Assembly: GCA_035196065.1 (NCBI GenBank)
Contig: CP136575.1
Span: 215,001-279,000, forward strand
DNA from: Sphingobium sp.
Lineage (GTDB): Bacteria; Pseudomonadota; Alphaproteobacteria; Sphingomonadales; Sphingomonadaceae
Reading direction: 5' to 3'
DNA: 64,000 nucleotides
Shown here: one piece after another, positions 36,201 through 45,803 of the stretch
Layout: every line of letters begins with the position of its first letter
Numbering within the stretch: the stretch's first letter is position 1
Program-made: the position numbers and the translations under genes
The notes under the pieces: generated by a model
The model's database searches: none
Seen by the model: the letters and a program-made list of their open reading frames with translations, nothing else
What the model was told of the DNA's origin: nothing

Positions 36201-36866
36201 TCAGTTGGCGGTCACCGGCACCAGCCTGATTTCGACGCGGCGGTTTTGGGCGCGGCCTTCTTCGGTGGTGTTAGATGCGCGCGGCTGGCTTTCGCCATAA
36301 CCCCGCGTCGCGAGCCGGGCGCGTTGTACGCCGCGGCCGGTCAGATAATCGGCGACGGTCTGCGAACGCTGCTCGGAAAGCGTCTGGTTGAACGCGTCTG
36401 ATCCAACCGAATCGGTATGACCAAGCACATCGACATAGGTTTTTTCATATTCGGTCAGCGTCGCACCGATCTTGTCGAGCGTGCCACGGAATTGGGGCGA
36501 AAGGTTCGAACTGCCAGAGGCGAAGGTCACTTCGGATGGCATGTCGAGGACAAGCTGATCGCCATCACGCACGACTTCGACGCCGCTACCCGCTGTCTGT
36601 TGGCGAAGCTTCTTTTCCTGCTGGTCCATATAATAGCCGACACCGGCCCCCGCGACCGCGCCAATGCCTGCGCCGAGAATCTTTTCAGTCCGGTCGCGCC
36701 GGCCGCCAATCAGGTCGCCCAACAGATAGCCGCCCAAGGCGCCACCTATCCCGCCAATCGCGGTTTTTGAAATGCTGCGTTCCCCGGTGTCGGGGTTAGT
36801 CGTGCACCCGGTGAGGGGCAGTGCGATGACGAGCAGCGCGGCGGCGATCTTGGTGTTCCGGTTCAT
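36201..36866 (-). CDS. OmpA family lipoprotein with glycine-zipper segment
   Basis: This is a 221-residue lipoprotein. The signal ends in the lipobox LPLTGC. A glycine-zipper region follows (GGIGGALGGYLLGD and GAGIGAVAGAGVGYYMD), probably membrane-associated. The C-terminal OmpA peptidoglycan-binding domain has FASGSSNLSPQFRGTLDKI and VLGHTDSVGSDAFNQTLSEQRSQTV. It anchors the outer membrane to peptidoglycan. The ATG at 36866 has AGGAG upstream; the longer frame to 37061 is spurious. It corresponds to the YiaD/Pal-like group. Confidence 0.9.
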   Translation of the reverse strand: MNRNTKIAAALLVIALPLTGCTTNPDTGERSISKTAIGGIGGALGGYLLGDLIGGRRDRTEKILGAGIGAVAGAGVGYYMDQQEKKLRQQTAGSGVEVVRDGDQLVLDMPSEVTFASGSSNLSPQFRGTLDKIGATLTEYEKTYVDVLGHTDSVGSDAFNQTLSEQRSQTVADYLTGRGVQRARLATRGYGESQPRASNTTEEGRAQNRRVEIRLVPVTAN

Positions 36867-36939
36867 GCCATAAACTCCTGTTCTACTTCTTGTCTTTATG
36901 CAGAACCAAGCTGAACGGAAAATGATCCAAAAGGTAAAA

Positions 36940-37398
36940 TTATCCCCTGCCGCGATAGGGGGCCACGCCGGGATCGGGCACCCACAGCCCTTCGGGCGGC
37001 AAGCCGGATTGCCAGAAAACGTCAATGGGGATGCCGCCGCGCGGATACCAATAGCCGCCAATGCGCAGCCAACGTGGCTTCATTTCGTCAAACAAGCGCT
37101 GGCCGATGCCGACGGTGCAATCCTCGTGAAAGGCAGCATGGTTGCGGAACGAGCCGAGAAACAGCTTCAGCGACTTCGATTCGACGATGGTATCACCGGG
37201 GGCATAATCGATTACCAGATGCGCGAAATCGGGTTGGCCGGTTACCGGGCAAAGCGAGGTGAATTCAGGCACGGCAAACCGCGCCAGATAAAGAGTGCCC
37301 GGGCGCGGATTGGGGACATAATCCAATTCGGCTTCTTCGGGCGATGCGGGCAGCGCGCTTGTCTGCCCCAGAAATTTGGGATTGGGTGTTTGAGTCAT
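36940..37398 (-). CDS. queF: NADPH-dependent 7-cyano-7-deazaguanine reductase
   Basis: This is a 152-residue single-domain (YkvM-type) QueF that reduces preQ0 to preQ1 in queuosine synthesis. The catalytic C50 is in [12 protein letters not shown] with D57, and [22 protein letters not shown] is the substrate-binding motif. Length is normal for the unimodular class. No other que gene and no preQ1 riboswitch is seen near it. Confidence 0.93.
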   Translation of the reverse strand: MTQTPNPKFLGQTSALPASPEEAELDYVPNPRPGTLYLARFAVPEFTSLCPVTGQPDFAHLVIDYAPGDTIVESKSLKLFLGSFRNHAAFHEDCTVGIGQRLFDEMKPRWLRIGGYWYPRGGIPIDVFWQSGLPPEGLWVPDPGVAPYRGRG

Positions 37399-37487
37399 GC
37401 AGCTCGTCTAGCGCCTTGCACGGCCCATGTCATTCCCACTTGGCCATTCACCCAAAGTTCAGCGGCGCGGGCGATGGCAGGCGCGTG

Positions 37488-38636
37488 ATGACCAGCCATG
37501 CCCAGCGGATCTTCTTCCTCGCGTTGACGTCCATGGCTGGCGCATCGGCCCTACAGGCGCAGCAGACCGACGCCCCACCCATCAACCAGACGCCGCCCGA
37601 ATTACGCGACTTCCGGCTCGATCCGCCAGCCCCTGCAGCGCAGGGGCCTGAACAGCGCCCGCCTTTGCCAAGCGAACGGCCTGCAACCGCACCGCCCACT
37701 GCACAGCCATCGGCGTCGCAACCTGAATCAAGCGAACCAGCAACAGGAACGGCGCGGCGTGAAACCGCAGGCCCCGCCCCTGCCAGCCGCGAAAGGGACA
37801 TTGAAACCACGGCGAATCGCAACGCACGCGGCGCTCCGTCTGCAGACGACGGAGCATCCGGACCGCAAGACAGCGCAGCACCGACAGCGCCACCAGCTTC
37901 GGCGCCACCGCCACCGTCAGCCGAAACCTCGCCCTCGGCGACAGAAACCGACGCATGGTGGCCCTGGATCGTTGGCGGCCTTGCACTGCTTACAGCCTTG
38001 ATCGCCATAGCTGTGATCGCGCGCCGCCAAAGCAGGTCTGCGCAACCTTCGTTATTTCCCAAAGCTGGGAGCAATACAGCGCCACTGACAGAACGCCCGC
38101 CCCGGCCTGCACCTGCACCGCCGCAACAACCTGCCCCTTGCTTGGCTCTCCTTTCGGCCAGCTTCACAGCCGAAAACGCACAGCTCAGTATTGCCAGCCT
38201 GACAGTGACGGGGACATTGAAGATTCGCAATGAGGGAAGCGCCCTGCTGACCGGTGCGCGGCTGCGCAGCCTGATGATCTCGGCTCAGGAAGGGCAGGAG
38301 GGCACAGCAGCGGCATTCCACAACGGCGACCTGCCCGGCGACGCCCAGCCATTGGGTGACCTTGCCCCCGGCGAACAGATCGACGCGCGGCTCGAATTCC
38401 GACTGCCGCGCAACGAACTCGCCTCCTTTCGCTGGAGCGAGCGCGAATTTGTCGCACCGATCCTGCTGATAAACCTGCGCGCCGACCGCGGAGGAGATGT
38501 GCAGGAAATCCGGCTATCGCAGCTAATCGGCCGCGCAGCTGAAGGTGACGCGGCGACAGAACGGCTGAAACCATTGGCCATCGATCGCGGCCCGCGACGC
38601 TATCCGGCGCTGGCGGCCAAAGCCATTTTTGCCTGA
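37488..38636 (+). CDS. Single-pass membrane protein with Pro/Ala-rich linker, unknown function
   Basis: This is a 382-residue protein I do not recognise. A signal peptide (residues 1-24, ending ALQAQQ) is followed by a 120-residue low-complexity Pro/Ala/Ser/Glu segment, then one membrane helix (WWPWIVGGLALLTALIAIAVIA) about residues 155-178 with a basic stop. A second Pro-rich stretch leads to a C-terminal beta-type domain (SASFTAENAQLSIASLTV to the end). Topology suggests a periplasmic spacer and a cytoplasmic sensory or structural domain. Start at 37488 is preferred; the upstream frame lacks a signal. Nearest genes (queF, thioesterase) give no hint. Confidence 0.72.
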   Translation: MTSHAQRIFFLALTSMAGASALQAQQTDAPPINQTPPELRDFRLDPPAPAAQGPEQRPPLPSERPATAPPTAQPSASQPESSEPATGTARRETAGPAPASRERDIETTANRNARGAPSADDGASGPQDSAAPTAPPASAPPPPSAETSPSATETDAWWPWIVGGLALLTALIAIAVIARRQSRSAQPSLFPKAGSNTAPLTERPPRPAPAPPQQPAPCLALLSASFTAENAQLSIASLTVTGTLKIRNEGSALLTGARLRSLMISAQEGQEGTAAAFHNGDLPGDAQPLGDLAPGEQIDARLEFRLPRNELASFRWSEREFVAPILLINLRADRGGDVQEIRLSQLIGRAAEGDAATERLKPLAIDRGPRRYPALAAKAIFA

Positions 38637-38638
38637 GT

Positions 38639-39031
38639 TCAGAGAAAAAAGGGCGCGGCGACTTCGGCAGGCACACGGCACAGCCGGCCGCTGGCGCGAT
38701 CGATCATCGCCCATGTCGTATTTGCGCTAACGATCGTCTTTCCGGCGGCATTCACAAACTCGACCCGCCGGTCGAAAGTCGCACCGCGCGGCTGCTTCTC
38801 GATCCAGGTCTTTGCCGTGACACTTTCGCCCAGCGCAACATTACCGCGATAGTCGATCTCGTGTCGGGTCACGACCCAGATGTAAGCCTCCACATGGGCA
38901 GGATCGGCAACCGCCGCCCAATGCGCGGTCGCCATATCCTGTATCCACCGCACCCACACGGCATTGTTGACATGACCCAGCTCGTCAATGTCGGCGGGCG
39001 TGGGGGTGAAGATGCGGGTGAAGGGGGTCAC
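38639..39031 (-). CDS. Acyl-CoA thioesterase, 4HBT hot-dog fold
   Basis: This is a 130-residue hot-dog thioesterase of the same family as the protein at 18133. DIDELGHVNNAVWVRWIQDMA is the active-site motif. It starts at a GTG that overlaps the stop of the upstream exported-protein gene (GTGA). It hydrolyses acyl-CoA in the cytoplasm; substrate unknown. It is convergent with the Pro/Ala-rich membrane protein, two bases apart. Confidence 0.86.
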   Translation of the reverse strand: MTPFTRIFTPTPADIDELGHVNNAVWVRWIQDMATAHWAAVADPAHVEAYIWVVTRHEIDYRGNVALGESVTAKTWIEKQPRGATFDRRVEFVNAAGKTIVSANTTWAMIDRASGRLCRVPAEVAAPFFL

Positions 39032-39738
39032 TTTGTTGGTTCATTTCCATTGGCAGGATCATTTGTAATCGCCGCTAATATCCTTGGTTCGACCAAATCT
39101 GCGCGATCAATCCCGTATAGTCTGAGATATTCGGAACTGACCCACTGCCCTTGAACCAATTGGCTGCTGCTCGCCCAGTTGGCAAAGACGGCGATTTCAT
39201 CGCCGGGATAACTAAATGCCAACGAGCCGTCGTTTGAGGACCCGCAACTCGTCATCCCGCCAACCTGTTGCCATGATGCGGAAAAATCTTGCGGTCCCTT
39301 TATCCAGCGGATTGGCCGGAGATAGGCTTGGTAACTTTCTCCGAACTTTGGGAAAACTGGCATTAGTACGGGCGGGGGTGGAACTGGAAGTTTACCAGCT
39401 TTGCGCTTTGGCTGTTTCGGTTCGGGTTGTGGATAGATTTTCCCATGCAGCTTTATTTTTTCCACCCGCGCTAGGAAAATGAGTGCATTATAATTCCACA
39501 GCTGTGATTGTTCGTCCAGCGCACGTTCGGCGGGTGTCTTTTTCTCATAAGCTATGCGCGCCGCTTCTCGGTCAGCATACCATTTCTCGGCTCGCGTCTG
39601 ACAATCGGCTTCGCTCTCAGTTGCTTCGCATGATGGCGGCGCAGCAACGACACAGGCTGCAACCGGGCCGCCCGAGATGGTAATGAGCAGGGCTGCTAAC
39701 CCTGCAGTACCTGCCGATAAGCGGCGCCGTTTTTTCAC
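39028..39738 (-). CDS. Exported cysteine-containing protein of unknown function
   Basis: This is a 236-residue protein with a basic N-terminus and signal peptide, then a Cys-containing region (ACVVAAPPSCEATESEADC) and a helical stretch AEKWYADREAARIAYEKK. A Pro/Lys-rich linker leads to a beta-type C-terminus with GGMTSCGSSNDGS. I do not recognise it. I start it at GTG 39738, which overlaps the peptidase stop. The DNA is visibly AT-richer than its neighbours, which suggests recent arrival or relaxed selection. Confidence 0.68.
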   Translation of the reverse strand: MKKRRRLSAGTAGLAALLITISGGPVAACVVAAPPSCEATESEADCQTRAEKWYADREAARIAYEKKTPAERALDEQSQLWNYNALIFLARVEKIKLHGKIYPQPEPKQPKRKAGKLPVPPPPVLMPVFPKFGESYQAYLRPIRWIKGPQDFSASWQQVGGMTSCGSSNDGSLAFSYPGDEIAVFANWASSSQLVQGQWVSSEYLRLYGIDRADLVEPRILAAITNDPANGNEPTK

Positions 39739-41933
39739 TCCGCCTTCCCTAACTGCCAAAGCAGGAACGCCGCCTCATCGGCATTTTCGCGCAGTCGTTC
39801 CCAGCGCCCGGATTTGCCGCCATGGCCTGCGCCCATATTGGTCTTGAGCAGCAGGATATTGTCGTCCGTCTTTGTCGCGCGCAGTCGTGCGACCATCTTT
39901 GCCGGTTCCCAATAAGTGACGCGCGGGTCGTTGAGGCCGGCAGTCCAGAGCATCGGCGGATAGGCCTGCGCCTTGATATTGTCATAAGGCGAATAGCTGC
40001 GGATATAATCGAACGCGGCCTTGTCGGTGATCGGATTGCCCCATTCGGGCCATTCGCCCGGGGTCAATGGCAGGCTTTCATCAAGCATGGTGTTAAGCAC
40101 ATCGACAAAGGCAACATGGCTGACAACCGCACCGAAGATTTCTGGGGCCTGGTTGATCACAGCACCCATCAGTTCACCGCCCGCTGAACCGCCGCTCGCG
40201 GTCAGCTTGCCCTTGCCGGTATAACCCATGTTGATGAGCGCATTTCCGGCATCGACAAAGTCGTTGAAGGTATTGGTGCGCTTCATCAGCTTGCCGTCGA
40301 GATACCATTGATATCCCAGATCATCGCCGCCGCGGATATGCGCGATGGCATAGGCAAAGCCGCGATCGACAAGGCTTAACCGGTTCGAACTGAAACCCGG
40401 CGGGGTCGCATAGCCATAAGCGCCATAAGCATAGAGATGGAGCGGCTGGCTGCCGTCCTTTTTGAAGCCCTTTTTGGTCAGGATCGACACCGGAACCTTG
40501 GTGCCATCGCGCGCGGTGATCATCACCCGCTCGGTCACATATTGGCTGGCATCATAGCCTGACGGGATTTCCTGTACCTTCAGCGTTTCCATGCGGCCAT
40601 CAGCAAGATGATAGTCGAGCACCGCGTCGGGCGTGACCATCGATTCATAATCAAGCCGCAATTTCTGCACATCATATTCGGGATTGTCGCCAAGCCCCGC
40701 AACATAGCTTGCCTCTGGGAAGCGGATTGGCGTTGTGCGTTCGGGGTCATCATAATAGCGGATTTCGACCTGATCGAGCCCTTCCTCGCGGCCTTCAACG
40801 ACATAAAAGTCTTTGAACAGGCTGAGGCCGGTAATGTAATAATCGTCCGCGCCGCCGATCAGCGTTTTCCACTCTCCGGGCTTTTTCAGGTCAGCCGTCG
40901 CTATGCGGAAATTGACATGGTCATCATTGGTCAGGACATAAATGACACCATCGCGCACATCGACGCTGTACTGTCGGCCTTCCTTGCGTGGTGAGACCAG
41001 GATCGGTTTTGCGGTCGGATCCTTGGCGGGAACCAGCCAGTTTTCACTGGTCACATTGTCGCCGGTGGCAATCACGATCCAATCTTCTTGCGCTGTCAAA
41101 CCGGCGCCAACAATGAAGCCCAGCTGTTTTTCCTCAAAGATCAGCCGGTCCTCGATTTGCGGCGTGCCGATCTTGTGCAGCATCAGCTTGTCCACCCGCC
41201 AATTGTCATTGACCAGCCCGTAGACAAGCTGCGTGCCGTCGCTGGAAAAGACCAAATTGCCGAGCGTCCCTTCGATTGCGTCATCGCCCCAGCCGGCATA
41301 GGCACCGCACAATTGGTCTTTCAGTGCCTCGCCTGTCTCCAGACATTTGAATTTAACGCGATATCGTTCCGATCCGTCATCATCGAAGGAATAAGCCAGC
41401 AATTTGCCATCAGGGCTGATCTCCGCCGCGCCAAGGCGGAAATATTCCTTGCCCTTCGCAAGCTCATTCTCGTCGAGGATCAGTTGGTCCGCGCCGCCCT
41501 TCACCGGCTTGCGGTAATGCTTGCGATATTGCGCGCCCTCGTCAAATTTCGACCAATAGATCCAGTCGCCATCCTTTTGCGGGACCGACGAATCATCTTC
41601 CTTGATCCGGCCCTTCATCTCTTGGAAAATCGTCTCGGCCAGCGCCACTTGCGGCTTCATCTGCGCCTGATAATAGGCGTTTTCCGCTTCGAGATGGGCG
41701 AGGATTTCCTTATCGTCGATCACCGGATAGCTCTGGTCGCGCAGCCAGTGATATTCGTCGCTGATCGTCACGCCGTGCGCGGTGTATGCATGCGCGCGCT
41801 TTTCGGCAAATGGCGGCTTGACGGCGGTGTCGGTCTTTTCGGTCATGGTGTCTTTCTGGCTGTCGGCGGCGAGGATCGGAACCGCACTGATGCTGAGGGC
41901 AATCGAGGTGCCAAGTTTCAGGAGCAGTTTCAT
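39735..41933 (-). CDS. S9 family oligopeptidase (PtrB/prolyl oligopeptidase-like)
   Basis: This is a 732-residue serine peptidase with a signal peptide (residues 1-22), so it is periplasmic. A beta-propeller occupies the middle and an alpha/beta hydrolase domain the C-terminus. The nucleophile is in TASGGSAGGELMG, the Asp is in AGLNDPRVTYWEPAK, and the His in NMGAGHGGKSGR. The N-terminal HGVTISDEYHWLRDQSYP and overall pattern match oligopeptidase B (cleaves after Arg/Lys). ATG 41933 follows AGAGGA. It is divergent from the aminopeptidase P gene. Confidence 0.9.
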   Translation of the reverse strand: MKLLLKLGTSIALSISAVPILAADSQKDTMTEKTDTAVKPPFAEKRAHAYTAHGVTISDEYHWLRDQSYPVIDDKEILAHLEAENAYYQAQMKPQVALAETIFQEMKGRIKEDDSSVPQKDGDWIYWSKFDEGAQYRKHYRKPVKGGADQLILDENELAKGKEYFRLGAAEISPDGKLLAYSFDDDGSERYRVKFKCLETGEALKDQLCGAYAGWGDDAIEGTLGNLVFSSDGTQLVYGLVNDNWRVDKLMLHKIGTPQIEDRLIFEEKQLGFIVGAGLTAQEDWIVIATGDNVTSENWLVPAKDPTAKPILVSPRKEGRQYSVDVRDGVIYVLTNDDHVNFRIATADLKKPGEWKTLIGGADDYYITGLSLFKDFYVVEGREEGLDQVEIRYYDDPERTTPIRFPEASYVAGLGDNPEYDVQKLRLDYESMVTPDAVLDYHLADGRMETLKVQEIPSGYDASQYVTERVMITARDGTKVPVSILTKKGFKKDGSQPLHLYAYGAYGYATPPGFSSNRLSLVDRGFAYAIAHIRGGDDLGYQWYLDGKLMKRTNTFNDFVDAGNALINMGYTGKGKLTASGGSAGGELMGAVINQAPEIFGAVVSHVAFVDVLNTMLDESLPLTPGEWPEWGNPITDKAAFDYIRSYSPYDNIKAQAYPPMLWTAGLNDPRVTYWEPAKMVARLRATKTDDNILLLKTNMGAGHGGKSGRWERLRENADEAAFLLWQLGKAE

Positions 41934-41985
41934 GTTGATGATGTCCTCTCTATATGGGGTGGACAATTAGATTCAGGAATCAACC

Positions 41986-43794
41986 ATGTCCACCTATGAA
42001 GCCCGCCTTGCCGCCCTGCGCGAACAATTGAAGACCGATCGCCTCGACGGTTTCGTCGTCCCTATCTGCGACGAACATATGAGCGAATATGTCGGCGAAT
42101 ATGCGCAGCGGCTGGGTTGGCTCACCGGCTTTGGCGGATCGGCCGGAAGCGCAGTTGTGCTGAGCGAGGAAGCCGCGATCTTCACCGATGGACGATACAC
42201 GCTGCAGGTGCGCGAGCAGGTTGATGGCAAGCACTGGGAATATGTCGGCGTTCCCGAAACCAGCATATCCGACTGGCTGCGGGCGCATGCGCCTGCAGGT
42301 GCGCGGATCGGCTATGATCCATGGGTGCACACCAAGGGCTGGGTGGAGAGCGCAACCAAGGCGTTGAAAGCCAAGGGTGCCGAGCTTGTGGCGGTTTCGC
42401 GCAACCCGATCGACGCTGTCTGGGGCGATCAGCCCGCGAAAAGCAATGCGCGGCTTGTGGTCCATGAAGACCGTTATGCCGGGCAAAGCAGCGCCGAAAA
42501 ACGCGCACAGATTGCCGAATGGCTGGCTGCCAACAAACTCGACAGCACGGTGGTCGCCGCGCTCGATTCGGTAGCCTGGTTGCTGAATGTGCGCGGTGCG
42601 GACGTATCGCGCACGCCGGTAGCGCTCAGCTTTGTGCTCGCCCATGCCGATGGCACCGCTGACCTTTTTGTCGCACCTGAAAAGGTGAGTGACGAGGTGC
42701 GCGCCCATCTCGGCAATGCCGTCCGCCTGCGCACACCTGAAGAATTTGTTCCCGAACTGAAGGCGATGGCCGGCAAGCGGATTGCGGTCGATCCCGACCG
42801 TTCGGTCGCCGCCATCTTCGGCGCTCTGGGGGATGCTGGCGCCACGATTGTCGAGGCGCGCGACCCTACAATATTGCCCAAGGCGCAGAAGAACCCGATC
42901 GAACAGGCCGGTCATCGTGCGGCGCAGGCACGTGATGGTGCGGCGCTCAGCAATTTTCTCCACTGGATGCACGAAACCGCGCATCAGGGCGGGCTCACCG
43001 AACTTTCGGTGGCGGCAAAGCTGCAGGATTTCCGGGCCGCGACCGGCCAGCTCAAGGATTTGAGCTTCGACACCATCTCTGCCACCGGCCCCAATGGCGC
43101 GCATTGCCATTATAAGGTGGATGAAACGAGCAACCGGGCGATCGAGCCAAACAGCATCTATCTGGTCGACAGCGGCGGGCAATATCTTGACGGCACCACC
43201 GACGTGACGCGCACCATCTGGGTTGGCCCTGGCGAACCAACGGCTGAGATGAAGGACCGCTTCACCCGCGTGCTCAAGGGCCATATCGCCTTGGCGCTGG
43301 CCGTGTTTCCCGAAGGCACACGCGGCGCGCAACTCGACACGATGGCGCGCGCCTCATTATGGCAGGCGGGCCTTGATTATGCACATGGCACCGGCCACGG
43401 CGTCGGCAGCTTCCTCGCGGTGCATGAAGGCCCGCAGCGGATCGCAAAATTCACCGGCAGCCAGCCCGGAACCGACGAGCCCTTGCTTCCCGGCATGATC
43501 CTCTCGAACGAGCCCGGCTATTACAAGGCAGGCGAATATGGCATCCGTATTGAAAATCTCGTGCTGGTCGAGGAACGCAGCATCGCGGGCGCGGAAGGCC
43601 GCTATTTCGGCTTTGAAAACCTGACCTGGGCCCCGATTGACAAGACGCTGGTCGACACCAGCCTCCTTAACCGGGACGAACTGCGCTGGTGGGATGAATA
43701 TCACGCCCGCGTGCTCGAAATTGTCGGGCCGCAACTGGAGGGCGATGCGCTTGCTTGGGTGACGGAGGCATGTGCGCCTTTGGGGCGGGGGTAA
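41986..43794 (+). CDS. Aminopeptidase P family (M24B) metallopeptidase
   Basis: This is a 602-residue, three-domain aminopeptidase P that removes an N-terminal residue before proline. Two creatinase-like N-terminal domains (about 1-310) precede the pita-bread catalytic domain. Metal ligands are the Asp pair in YLVDSGGQYLDGTTDVTRTI, the His in HGTGHGVGSFLAVHEGP, and Glu residues in LSNEPGYYKAGEYGIRIENLVLVEE. It is the eukaryote-like long form. No signal peptide. It pairs naturally with the peptidase on the other side of the 52-base divergent promoter region. Confidence 0.92.
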   Translation: MSTYEARLAALREQLKTDRLDGFVVPICDEHMSEYVGEYAQRLGWLTGFGGSAGSAVVLSEEAAIFTDGRYTLQVREQVDGKHWEYVGVPETSISDWLRAHAPAGARIGYDPWVHTKGWVESATKALKAKGAELVAVSRNPIDAVWGDQPAKSNARLVVHEDRYAGQSSAEKRAQIAEWLAANKLDSTVVAALDSVAWLLNVRGADVSRTPVALSFVLAHADGTADLFVAPEKVSDEVRAHLGNAVRLRTPEEFVPELKAMAGKRIAVDPDRSVAAIFGALGDAGATIVEARDPTILPKAQKNPIEQAGHRAAQARDGAALSNFLHWMHETAHQGGLTELSVAAKLQDFRAATGQLKDLSFDTISATGPNGAHCHYKVDETSNRAIEPNSIYLVDSGGQYLDGTTDVTRTIWVGPGEPTAEMKDRFTRVLKGHIALALAVFPEGTRGAQLDTMARASLWQAGLDYAHGTGHGVGSFLAVHEGPQRIAKFTGSQPGTDEPLLPGMILSNEPGYYKAGEYGIRIENLVLVEERSIAGAEGRYFGFENLTWAPIDKTLVDTSLLNRDELRWWDEYHARVLEIVGPQLEGDALAWVTEACAPLGRG

Positions 43795-43868
43795 ACCCCG
43801 CCTTATCCCCACAAGATTGACAAACCCCGACCACAAACTAGCCTCGTCCGAACAGGAGAGGCCAATAA

Positions 43869-44702
43869 ATGCAAATAACCCCATCCGGCCAAGCATGCGG
43901 TGCGAGTGTGAGCGGTGTTGACCTGCGCCAGCCTTTGTCCGCCGATCTGGTCGGCGCGATCCGCGCGGCGTGGTTGGAGCATCATGTTCTCGCTTTTCCC
44001 CATCAGGATCTGACCGACGACGATCTCGAACGCTTCACGCTGGCTTTTGGCGGCTTTGGCGATGATCCCTTCATTGCGCCGATCCCGGGGCGCAAACATG
44101 TGATTGCGGTTGAGCGGCTGGCGGATGAGACCTCGCCGCTGTTCGCCGAAAACTGGCACAGCGACTGGAGTTTTCAGGCGCGGCCGCCTGCGGGCACTTG
44201 CCTGTATGGCATCAAGATCCCGCCCCTTGGCGGCGACACGCTGTTTGCTAACCAGCATGCGGCGCTTGATGCGATGCCCGATGCGCTGCGTGCGCGGGTC
44301 GAGGGGCGGATGGCGATCCATTCGGCGAAGCGAGCCTATGCCCCCGATGGCTTTTATGGCGAAGGCGATAAGGCAAAGCGTTCGATGGACATTCGTCCGT
44401 CAAAGGATGCCGAGGCGACCCAGCTTCACCCCTATATCCGCGCGCATCCCGAAACCGGGCGGCTGGGGCTGTTCAGCTGTTTCGGCTATATCATCGGTTT
44501 TGACGGCATGGACGATGCAGAGGCGCTGCCGCTCCTCATCGAGCTCTACCAGTTTCAGGGGCAGGAAGCCTTCGTATATCGCCACAAATGGCAGCCGGGG
44601 ATGCTGCTGATGTGGGACAATCGCTCAGTCCTCCACGCCGCGACCGGCGGCTATGACGGCCACCACCGGTTGCTGCACCGCACGACCATCGCAGCGGCGT
44701 GA
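43869..44702 (+). CDS. TauD/TfdA family 2-oxoglutarate dioxygenase
   Basis: This is a 277-residue alpha-ketoglutarate-dependent oxygenase. WHSDWSFQARPPAGTCLYG holds the HxD iron ligands, and VLHAATGGYDGHHRLLHRTTI the distal His and the 2OG-binding Arg. A good AGGAGAGG site precedes the ATG. Members oxidise taurine, sulfonates, phenoxyacetates and many others. No sulfonate transport genes are near, so a substrate is not assigned. Confidence 0.88.
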   Translation: MQITPSGQACGASVSGVDLRQPLSADLVGAIRAAWLEHHVLAFPHQDLTDDDLERFTLAFGGFGDDPFIAPIPGRKHVIAVERLADETSPLFAENWHSDWSFQARPPAGTCLYGIKIPPLGGDTLFANQHAALDAMPDALRARVEGRMAIHSAKRAYAPDGFYGEGDKAKRSMDIRPSKDAEATQLHPYIRAHPETGRLGLFSCFGYIIGFDGMDDAEALPLLIELYQFQGQEAFVYRHKWQPGMLLMWDNRSVLHAATGGYDGHHRLLHRTTIAAA

Positions 44703-44794
44703 GGCCGGAGCAGGTGCTGCTTTAATCCCCCTACCCAAAGCGCCGCCGCGCGTTATACCGGTTGCAAAGAAAAACCGATAGCGAGGAGCGCCCG

Positions 44795-45703
44795 ATGCCT
44801 GAGACCCCGAACCAGACCCTTTCCGAATATGTACCGCCCAAGGTCTGGGAGTGGAACAAGGAGAATGGCGGGCGTTTTGCCAATATCAATCGGCCGATCG
44901 CGGGCGCGACGCATGACAAGGAATTGCCGGTCGGCAAGCATCCGCTGCAATTGTATTCGCTAGGCACGCCCAATGGCGTGAAGGTGACGGTGCTGCTCGA
45001 GGAACTGCTGGCGGCGGGCCATGCCGGTGCCGAATATGACGCCTGGCTGATCAATATCGGCAGCGGTGACCAATTCGGTTCGGGCTTTGTCGACGCGAAC
45101 CCCAATTCGAAGATCCCCGCGCTGGTCGACCGGTCTGGCCCTGTGCCGCAGCGCGTGTTCGAATCGGGCGCGATCCTGCTCTATCTCGCCGAGAAGTTCG
45201 GGGCCTTTCTGCCAACCGACCCAGCCAAGCGGGCCGAGGCGCTGAGCTGGCTTTTCTGGCAGATGGGCAGCGCGCCCTATCTGGGCGGCGGCTTCGGCCA
45301 TTTCTATGCCTATGCGCCGTTCAAGATCGAATATTGCGTCGATCGCTTTGCCATGGAGGTGAAGCGGCAAATGGACGTTCTCGACCGCAACCTTGCAGAC
45401 CGCGAATATATGGCCGGCGACGAATATTCGATCGCCGATATATCAATCTGGCCTTGGTATGGCGCGCTGGCCATGGGGCTGATCTATGAGGCGGGCGAAT
45501 TCCTTGACGTTGCAAGCTACAAAAATGTGCAGCGCTGGACCAAGCAGATCGCCGCGCGCCCCGCTGCGCAGCGAGGACGGATGGTCAACCGCGTGATGGG
45601 CGATCCAGCCACTTGCCTGCCCGAACGCCATGATGCCGGTGATTTCGAAACGCGCACGCTGGAAAAGATGGTTGCGGCAGGGGAATGGCCGAAGGCAGGT
45701 TAG
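44795..45703 (+). CDS. yghU: Glutathione-dependent disulfide-bond oxidoreductase YghU
   Basis: This is a 302-residue GST-family protein of the nu class (YghU/YfcG). The N-terminal extension YVPPKVWEWNKENGGRFANINRPIAGATHDKELPVGKHPLQLYS is specific for YghU, which binds two glutathiones and reduces disulfides. DANPNSKIPALVDRSG and SIADISIWPW are GST landmarks. The ATG at 44795 has GAGGAGCGCCCG upstream. A single transcription unit; functional partner unknown. Confidence 0.92.
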   Translation: MPETPNQTLSEYVPPKVWEWNKENGGRFANINRPIAGATHDKELPVGKHPLQLYSLGTPNGVKVTVLLEELLAAGHAGAEYDAWLINIGSGDQFGSGFVDANPNSKIPALVDRSGPVPQRVFESGAILLYLAEKFGAFLPTDPAKRAEALSWLFWQMGSAPYLGGGFGHFYAYAPFKIEYCVDRFAMEVKRQMDVLDRNLADREYMAGDEYSIADISIWPWYGALAMGLIYEAGEFLDVASYKNVQRWTKQIAARPAAQRGRMVNRVMGDPATCLPERHDAGDFETRTLEKMVAAGEWPKAG

Positions 45704-45747
45704 CATCGCTTGCCGGCCCGTCCCCCGTTCGACAAGAAGCAGCCAAA

Positions 45748-45774
45748 TTGACACCATCTGATTGTTCGCATAAT
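45748..45774 (+). promoter_or_regulatory. Candidate sigma-70-type promoter for the VOC gene
   Basis: A perfect TTGACA (45748-45753) and CATAAT (45769-45774) are separated by 15 bases, 30 bases before the ATG. The spacer is two bases short of ideal. An AAGGAGG ribosome site follows at the expected place. Confidence 0.4.
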
Positions 45775-45803
45775 GTTCTCTTTCCATTGAAGGAGGCGAG
45801 TCG

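Noticed and set aside
41980-43332. 450-codon open frame antisense to the aminopeptidase P gene
   Set aside because: Its translation has no family pattern, and the opposite strand encodes an intact M24B peptidase with all metal ligands. Long antisense frames are expected at this GC content.
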